Below are positions 38,907 to 43,195 of a stretch of 43,195 nucleotides of DNA, piece by piece. The position numbers and the translations under genes were made by a program. Origin of the DNA: Fundidesulfovibrio magnetotacticus. GTDB lineage: Bacteria; Desulfobacterota; Desulfovibrionia; Desulfovibrionales; Desulfovibrionaceae. How positions within the stretch are numbered: position 1 is the stretch's first letter; the number at the start of each line of letters is the position of its first letter. The notes beneath the pieces were generated by a model. That model was not told where the DNA came from, made no database searches, and saw nothing but the letters and a program-made list of their open reading frames with translations. Location: the NCBI RefSeq assembly GCF_013019105.1, contig NZ_BLTE01000025.1, positions 1 through 43,195 of the forward strand, written 5' to 3'.

Positions 38907-40376
38907 TTAGAACCTGTACTGCAGGCCCACAGCGCATTTCCAGGCGTCGCCGCTCTCGGCCTGGTTGACCAGCCGCCGTCCCCACACGGAACGCTCGAAC
39001 CGGCCGTGCGCCCAACCGGCCTCGACCACGGCGGCCAGGTTCGCGTAGATGTTGTACTGATGGTCGAAATTGACGCCCACGACGTATTCGTTGACCGTCA
39101 GGTCCCGCCCCATCTGCACGAAGGTGACCGGAGCGGGGTAGTAGCCCGAGGGAGTGATGGAGGCCCCGGCGCGGATGGCCCTGGAAGAGTTCGTTCCCTG
39201 CGCGAACGTGAACGCGATGCGGTGGGACAGCTTCTCGACGAACGAGATGTTGTTCAGGGCCGCCACAAAGCCCCAGGAGCCTATGGGGTCCACGTTCATG
39301 CAGTGCCCGCCGCCCACGAAGTCCTGGCTGGCGTCGAACAGGAAGGAGTTCGAGGGGCCCCAGTACCCCACGATAGCTGGCATGCGCTCGGAGCCGTTTC
39401 TCAAGGTTCCGTCCTCGCCGGTGGAATACCAGAAGGAGAGTTGCGGGGTCAGCGCGTTGAAGCCCGTGTACTCCGCGCCGACATCGAAAAACAGGCCGGA
39501 GCGCCGGTTGCGCGCCGGTTCCGCCCCGTTGCCGGAGCCGTACATCACGTCGGCGTAGAACTTGAACGGATCGAGCATGGTGAGCGCAAGCGAAGAGCCC
39601 GCCCACCAGTACACGTTCTGGGCGACTCGCAGCCGCGCGGCCCTGGAGCCGCCGAGGGCCAGCAGGTTGGAGGCCAGGGGCGCGTTCTGCTCGTCGATGG
39701 CCAGGGTGTAGTTGCTGTCCTTTCCGGCCAGGGCCAGCATGCCCCAGGGAGTGGCGGAAAAGCCACCCATGGTGATGGGAAGCGTGAGCAGGTAGCCGTC
39801 GAGTTCGTCGTTGAGCTGGGTGGTGGTGGGGTCGGCGGAGGCGTAGCTGTCGATCAGCCGGGTGAAGCCGGTGATCACTTTGACCTCGTCCGACAGCGGG
39901 ATGGTCACCATGGCCGCAGCGGAACGGGAGCCGCCGAACACCGGGTTGGCGTTGAAGAGCGCGCTGCTGGAGATGGGCAGGTCCATGTTCTGGAGCCCGA
40001 CGGTGAAGGTGATGTCGCTTCCAGGCCACTTGAACTGCATGTAGGCCAGGTACACCTCAATGGCTACGGCCGGGTTGTCCACCGTATAGGTTCCGTTGCC
40101 CCATGGCGTATTGTTGACGCGGATGCCGAAGCGGAACTTCAAGTCTTCGTTGGCGATGAAGTCGCTGCGCAGACGAAATCGCTGGTAGATCGACAGGGCG
40201 TCGTATGTGCGGGTGCCTGCCGCTGTCGAGGATGTCCATCCGGTATAGTTGCGCTGCGACCACCAGTTTCCATGGACCCTCGAATCTCCTGTCATCCTGA
40301 CGGTTGTGTCTGCAGACCCTGTTCCACTCCAACACAATGTCATGACCACGGCGACCGCCAGAACAATACGTCTCAT
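38907..40376 (-). CDS. Outer-membrane homotrimeric porin, second copy
   Basis: A 489-residue paralogue of the porin at 17460. ATG 40376 follows GGGGG at a wide spacing; a longer frame to 40445 has no signal. The signal peptide is RRIVLAVAVVMTLCWSGTGS|AD. The barrel repeats the paralogue's landmarks: TVRMTGDSRVHGNWWS, FRLRSDFIANEDLKFRFG, NNTPWGNGTYTVDNPAV and the C-terminal VGLQYRF. Surface-loop regions differ most, so solute preference probably differs. A candidate promoter lies at 40495-40467. Confidence 0.92.
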   Translation of the reverse strand: MRRIVLAVAVVMTLCWSGTGSADTTVRMTGDSRVHGNWWSQRNYTGWTSSTAAGTRTYDALSIYQRFRLRSDFIANEDLKFRFGIRVNNTPWGNGTYTVDNPAVAIEVYLAYMQFKWPGSDITFTVGLQNMDLPISSSALFNANPVFGGSRSAAAMVTIPLSDEVKVITGFTRLIDSYASADPTTTQLNDELDGYLLTLPITMGGFSATPWGMLALAGKDSNYTLAIDEQNAPLASNLLALGGSRAARLRVAQNVYWWAGSSLALTMLDPFKFYADVMYGSGNGAEPARNRRSGLFFDVGAEYTGFNALTPQLSFWYSTGEDGTLRNGSERMPAIVGYWGPSNSFLFDASQDFVGGGHCMNVDPIGSWGFVAALNNISFVEKLSHRIAFTFAQGTNSSRAIRAGASITPSGYYPAPVTFVQMGRDLTVNEYVVGVNFDHQYNIYANLAAVVEAGWAHGRFERSVWGRRLVNQAESGDAWKCAVGLQYRF

Positions 40377-40466
40377 GCGCCTACGCCCCCTTCGATTCTT
40401 TCCGCACCACCGATGCAGAACAACCTCGACCCGAAATGAGTCCACAATCGCCTATGCGTCGGGCTG

Positions 40467-40495
40467 TTCATAAACGACTTCATGAGGCGATACAA
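40467..40495 (-). promoter_or_regulatory. Putative promoter of the second porin gene
   Basis: On the minus strand TTGTAT (40495-40490) and TATGAA (40472-40467) are 17 bases apart, about 90 bases before the porin ATG. An AT-rich inverted repeat lies just upstream. Confidence 0.4.
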
Positions 40496-40507
40496 CCCAT
40501 GGAACGG

Positions 40508-40528
40508 TTCATACCTTTTACGTATGAA
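40508..40528. promoter_or_regulatory. Inverted repeat upstream of the porin promoter
   Basis: TTCATAC-CTTTTAC-GTATGAA is a perfect 7-bp inverted repeat lying 13 bases upstream of the porin -35 box. It is a plausible activator site. Confidence 0.4.
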
Positions 40529-40559
40529 TCATCCCGGTCGCCCCGTTCCGGGGGTATGT

Positions 40560-40608
40560 GCGCTCCGTTCCGGCCTGGCTCATCACCGCGGCCGGAACCA
40601 CGGAGCGC
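40560..40608. repeat. Long imperfect inverted repeat
   Basis: GCGCTCC-GTTCCGGCC pairs with GGCCGGAAC-cac-GGAGCGC: 16 bp with a 3-base bulge and a 14-base loop. It lies 34 bases beyond the methyltransferase stop. It could terminate that minus-strand transcript, though it has no U tract, or be a mobile-element remnant. Confidence 0.5.
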
Positions 40609-40641
40609 GCACCGGATCGTGATGCTGTAGACCAAAGCTGG

Positions 40642-42078
40642 TCAAGGCAACGTGGCTACGCCCTGCCCACCAGTCTTGTGCGTGGCTGGCTGCAAGATGG
40701 TTAAGAACTCTTCCAGCACAGGGGCCGCGCTGGGCAGACAGGCCTGAAGGAATGGCTTGGCCTCGGGCGTGAGTTGCAAGGAGAAGGATGCTACGTCGCT
40801 CCAGGCGAAAGCAGCGGCGTCCCAAACCACATCTGATTCTTCACCAGCCGATCGGATGATGGTTTCAATGCGATCCGCGTGGGGCCCCGGTAAATAAGCC
40901 GGGGGGACCTTCGCCGGGAGGAGTGAGCTGGCCGCTAGAATGGCCGCCGGGATGAATGGCCTGTAGGTTTCGGGCGGGTTTTCGTGCAGATCTCCGACCA
41001 CCTCGTTAAAGTGCTGTTCCAGCCTTTTCTGCTCGGGCTGGAAGAAGTTTGCCCCGAAGCGGACCCAGGGTCTTAGCTCGCAGCCAAGCCCGTGAGCGGC
41101 GGCCACCTCATACCAATCCGGAAGGGAGAGGTCGCTATGGGTAGGCCAAGCCAGGCTGGAGGGGAAGTTCCAGAAATGGAAACCGTCCTCCACTAGTGTC
41201 GCGGAGACGAAGAGCCCCCCGGGTGCGAGCATACGGAAACTCTCGCGAGCGGCGAGGCGCTGATTGGCCGCGATGTTCAGGGCGCTGAAGGAGATGATAA
41301 GGTCGAAGGTGAGGTCTTTGAAGGGCATGGCCTGGAAGTCGGCGCGAAGGAAGCTCACGTTGGGCAGGTCGAAGTGGTGTTGGGCAATTTCCAGGGAGTC
41401 CAGGGACCAGTCCGTGCCCACCACGCGGCTTGCGGGATACATCCGGCCTAGGGTGCGGGTGGTCTGTCCCAGGCCGCAGCCAATGTCCAGGATGTTGAGG
41501 GGGGTGCCCGGGAAGTAGCGCTCGATGAGGGGCAGGGCGAAGTGCAGCTTGTCGTGGATCTGACTGTATCCGGTCTTGTCCCATCCGGCCTCTTCGTGGC
41601 TCAATAGTTGGTCCTTGCGCTTCGTCACGTCCGCATGATTGGTGAAGAAGGCGATCTTGTGCACGGGCACAGGGATGTCGCCCCGTGCGCGTTCCCTGCC
41701 CAGCGCGCCGGTGAGCCTGTCGTAGGCGAGCAGGGATACGCCGTCTCGGGGGTTGGCCGCCATGTAGGCGAGGACCCAGGTCGTGAACTCGTCGATTCCG
41801 CGGCCGAGCATGATCCAGTCTACACCGCGCAGTTGGTGCAACTGGTGCTGCGGGGCGTAGAATGGGTGATGTCTATATCCCGAAAGAGGGTACATCAGCG
41901 GGAAGCGCGCGGTCATGCCCGATCCGTGGAACTCCATGAAGAAGCAGCGCAGCTTGGCGAGGTCCAGAGTGCCGTGGCGCTTCAAGGACACCTTGTCCCG
42001 GAGTTGCGGAATCGCCCGCAACGCGATGATGACGCGTTCGGCCCAAGGCATTGGGACGTAAATCTGGAGTGTGCTCAA
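40642..42078 (-). CDS. SAM-dependent methyltransferase (class I fold)
   Basis: A 478-residue protein. TTG 42078 is supported by AGGAG 6 bases upstream. The class I SAM site is at about 196-300: LNILDIGCGLGQTTRTLG, VVGTDWSLDSLEIA, FLRADFQAMPF and an FDLIISFSALN loop. The N-terminal 150 residues and C-terminal 170 match nothing I recognise. Base composition is clearly lower in GC than the flanking genes, and the gene lies next to a tRNA attachment site, so recent acquisition is likely. The substrate is unknown. Confidence 0.8.
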   Translation of the reverse strand: MSTLQIYVPMPWAERVIIALRAIPQLRDKVSLKRHGTLDLAKLRCFFMEFHGSGMTARFPLMYPLSGYRHHPFYAPQHQLHQLRGVDWIMLGRGIDEFTTWVLAYMAANPRDGVSLLAYDRLTGALGRERARGDIPVPVHKIAFFTNHADVTKRKDQLLSHEEAGWDKTGYSQIHDKLHFALPLIERYFPGTPLNILDIGCGLGQTTRTLGRMYPASRVVGTDWSLDSLEIAQHHFDLPNVSFLRADFQAMPFKDLTFDLIISFSALNIAANQRLAARESFRMLAPGGLFVSATLVEDGFHFWNFPSSLAWPTHSDLSLPDWYEVAAAHGLGCELRPWVRFGANFFQPEQKRLEQHFNEVVGDLHENPPETYRPFIPAAILAASSLLPAKVPPAYLPGPHADRIETIIRSAGEESDVVWDAAAFAWSDVASFSLQLTPEAKPFLQACLPSAAPVLEEFLTILQPATHKTGGQGVATLP

Positions 42079-42315
42079 CGTGGTCTCCTCTGGCGAGAAA
42101 TCGGCGCGGTTTCCTGCGCTCGCTGGGCTTTGCGAGTTTGGCTAGCAGATTCCCGCGCCGCGGGAAAGAGCGGGTGACCGCCTGGGCGTCGAACTGGATT
42201 GCCCTAGGATTTTCTTGGACACCAACTTGGACGTATGGAACGGACGTCCTGGAGGTGTCAGATGGGCAGCGAGTCGACTTGTCGGAAAATGTTAGCCAGC
42301 CCAGTCAGCCAACCT
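42079..42315. other. Intergenic region left of the attachment site
   Basis: This 237-base stretch lies between the methyltransferase start and the tRNA terminator. It shows no convincing ORF. CCCGCGCCGCGGG (about 42153-42165) forms a small palindrome. No strong promoter is seen for the methyltransferase. Confidence 0.4.
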
Positions 42316-42347
42316 AAAAAAGGGGCCAGGCCGACAGGCCTAACCCC
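42316..42347 (-). terminator. Terminator of the tRNA-Arg locus
   Basis: Read on the minus strand, GGGGTTAGGCC pairs with GGCCTGGCCCC (11 bp, two G-U) around TGTC and is followed by six T residues. It lies 10 bases beyond the CCA end of the tRNA fragment, so it belongs to the original tRNA gene. Confidence 0.85.
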
Positions 42348-42357
42348 TTGAATTTCC

Positions 42358-42403
42358 TGGCGCGCCAGGGAGGACTCGAACCCCCGGCCGGCTGCTTAGA
42401 AGT
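42358..42403 (-). tRNA. 3' fragment of tRNA-Arg(TCT), attachment site
   Basis: The minus strand reads from the anticodon loop CTTCTAA (anticodon TCT), through 3' stem GCAGC, T stem-loop GGGGG-TTCGAGT-CCTCC, acceptor strand CTGGCGC, discriminator G and CCA. The 5' half (acceptor, D arm) is missing: the sequence beyond 42403 does not match a tRNA. This is the duplicated 3' end left by integration of an element into a tRNA gene, with the intact tRNA expected at the element's far end, right of this window. Confidence 0.88.
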
Positions 42404-42445
42404 AAGGCTAGTCGAACGATAACGCAAGAAATAATTGAAGAAATT

Positions 42446-43129
42446 TTGGAAAGGATAACAACCCCGGAAGAAAAACTCTACCTTGATCAGCTGCTCCAGG
42501 CCTACCTCAACGCCCGCAAGCTTGCCGGTGTCAGCCGCAAGACCCTGAGGGAGATGGCCTCTATCGGCGAGAAGCACCTGATCCCTGCCTTTGCCCAGAA
42601 GCCCGCGCAGGAAATCAAGCTGGACGAAATCATCTCGGTTATGCAGGCGGCCTACCCGAAGGCTGCCACCTCCACAAAGAATCGCTACCTGGGGTACCTC
42701 AAGGCCGTGTTCCGCTTCGGACTCGCCAACGAGATGATCACGAGGAACCCGCTCGCCAACTGGCGGAAGAGCAAGGAGGCCCCACGGGATCTGAAGCTTA
42801 CCCTGGACGACCTCCAGAAGATCAAGGAAGTGGCGGCTCCTCACTTGGCATGGGCCATCACCGTGGCCTGGAACCTCGGTGTTCGCACCGGGGCCTCGGA
42901 ACTCTTCGCCCTGAAGTGGACCGACGTTGATTGGCTGGATTCCAGCGTGCGGGTTTACGCCTCCAAGACGAAGACCTCGCGGGTGGTCCCGGTATCGCCA
43001 GGATTCCTCCAGGAGCTTCAGGAACGGCAACAGGTAGCCCAGTCGGAGTTCATCGTGGAATACCAAGGCAAGCAGATCGGCCAGTTCCGTAGCTCGTTTA
43101 ACAGCGTGTTGAAAAACTCCGCAAGGTGA
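42446..43129 (+). pseudogene. Tyrosine recombinase (integrase), C-terminus missing
   Basis: The 227-residue frame begins at TTG 42446, which has only a weak ribosome binding site; the frame is open upstream to the tRNA junction without another start. Residues about 8-95 form the core-binding domain (YLDQLLQAYLNARKLAGVSR, TSTKNRYLGYLKAVFRFGL). From about 110 the catalytic domain begins, with Arg in LGVRTGASELFALKW and the beta-hairpin Lys in SKTKTSRVVPV. It stops at SVLKNSAR, before the HxxR box and the nucleophilic Tyr. The gene abuts the tRNA attachment site, as integrases do. The loss coincides with an insertion-sequence-like end at 43107, so it is probably inactive. Confidence 0.75.
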
Positions 43130-43166
43130 CCGAGAATCCAGCCATCGAGAGGTTGGAGGTGATGTG

Positions 43167-43195
43167 ATGGGCCTTGGCCGTCAGAGTGACCAGCA
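43167..43195 (+). CDS. Start of a new gene, possibly a transposase (partial)
   Basis: ATG 43167 has GGAGG 7 bases upstream and opens MGLGRQSDQ before the window ends. The opening recalls IS1182-type transposases, and TGTTGAAAAACTCC at 43107-43120 looks like an insertion-sequence end. Nine residues cannot prove this. Confidence 0.35.

Noticed and set aside
38907-40376. Large genomic duplication including both porins
   Set aside because: The porins are paralogues, but their flanking DNA is unrelated and the proteins have diverged, so it is an old gene-family duplication rather than a segmental repeat.
35886-40439. 1517-codon plus-strand frame
   Set aside because: It runs antisense to the secreted protein and porin and out of frame with nitroreductase and radical SAM genes; the translation is low-complexity Arg/Pro/Gly with no domain, a GC-bias artefact.
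42358-42403. Complete tRNA gene
   Set aside because: Only the part from the anticodon loop to CCA is present; sequence beyond 42403 cannot form the D arm or 5' acceptor strand.

Overview
The window is a GC-rich (visibly about two thirds G+C) bacterial chromosome segment, most likely from a Desulfovibrionaceae-type sulfate reducer (Solidesulfovibrio/Fundidesulfovibrio-like). The clues are two outer-membrane porins of the Desulfovibrio homotrimeric type, menaquinone made by the futalosine route, and the general gene content. The genus is an inference.

Layout. 1-2.9 kb: an accessory block with a direct duplication. Copy 1 encodes a protein with a lysozyme-like lytic domain, copy 2 is decayed, and a low-GC, Cys-rich periplasmic protein lies between them on the opposite strand. 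3.0-6.1 kb: a GAF-PP2C (RsbU-type) phosphatase, then a structured leader, a 57-residue membrane peptide and modB-modC without modA. 6.1-10.1 kb: a minus-strand operon, EAL phosphodiesterase > heme oxygenase > bacteriophytochrome-GGDEF, which is a light/c-di-GMP module. 10.2-12.7 kb: SH3 membrane protein, small protein, Bcp-type peroxiredoxin and a protein with seven copies of a D-x-PS-x-IL motif. 12.7-17.4 kb: menaquinone cluster, mqnD divergent from TetR-mqnE-mqnC-mqnA. 17.5-18.9 kb: porin. 19.1-27.6 kb: ChrB, a DUF2148 ferredoxin-like protein, then a tightly overlapping MFS-HD-MFS-PPDK-like series and a dual-specificity phosphatase. 27.7-32.8 kb: acyltransferase, ABC-F ATPase, NifU-like protein, CBS-pair protein, membrane protein. 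32.9-35.1 kb: PerR-like regulator and catalase with an inverted-repeat operator. 35.1-38.9 kb: small secreted protein with a structured leader, secreted protein, ferredoxin-nitroreductase, radical SAM protein. 38.9-42.1 kb: second porin and a less GC-rich methyltransferase. 42.3 kb to the end: the 3' part of tRNA-Arg(TCT) with its terminator (an attachment site), a tyrosine integrase truncated at its C-terminus, and the start of another gene, perhaps a transposase, so an integrated element continues to the right.

The clearest functional units are: a red-light-responsive c-di-GMP circuit with its own biliverdin-producing enzyme; a TetR-associated futalosine pathway with a candidate palindromic operator and overlapping divergent start codons; and PerR-catalase oxidative defence. 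The least explained items are the duplicated lytic protein with its Cys-rich partner, the seven-fold motif protein, the modB leader that hides its own ribosome binding site, a 62-bp intergenic repeat found twice, and the hairpin-rich leader of a small secreted protein.
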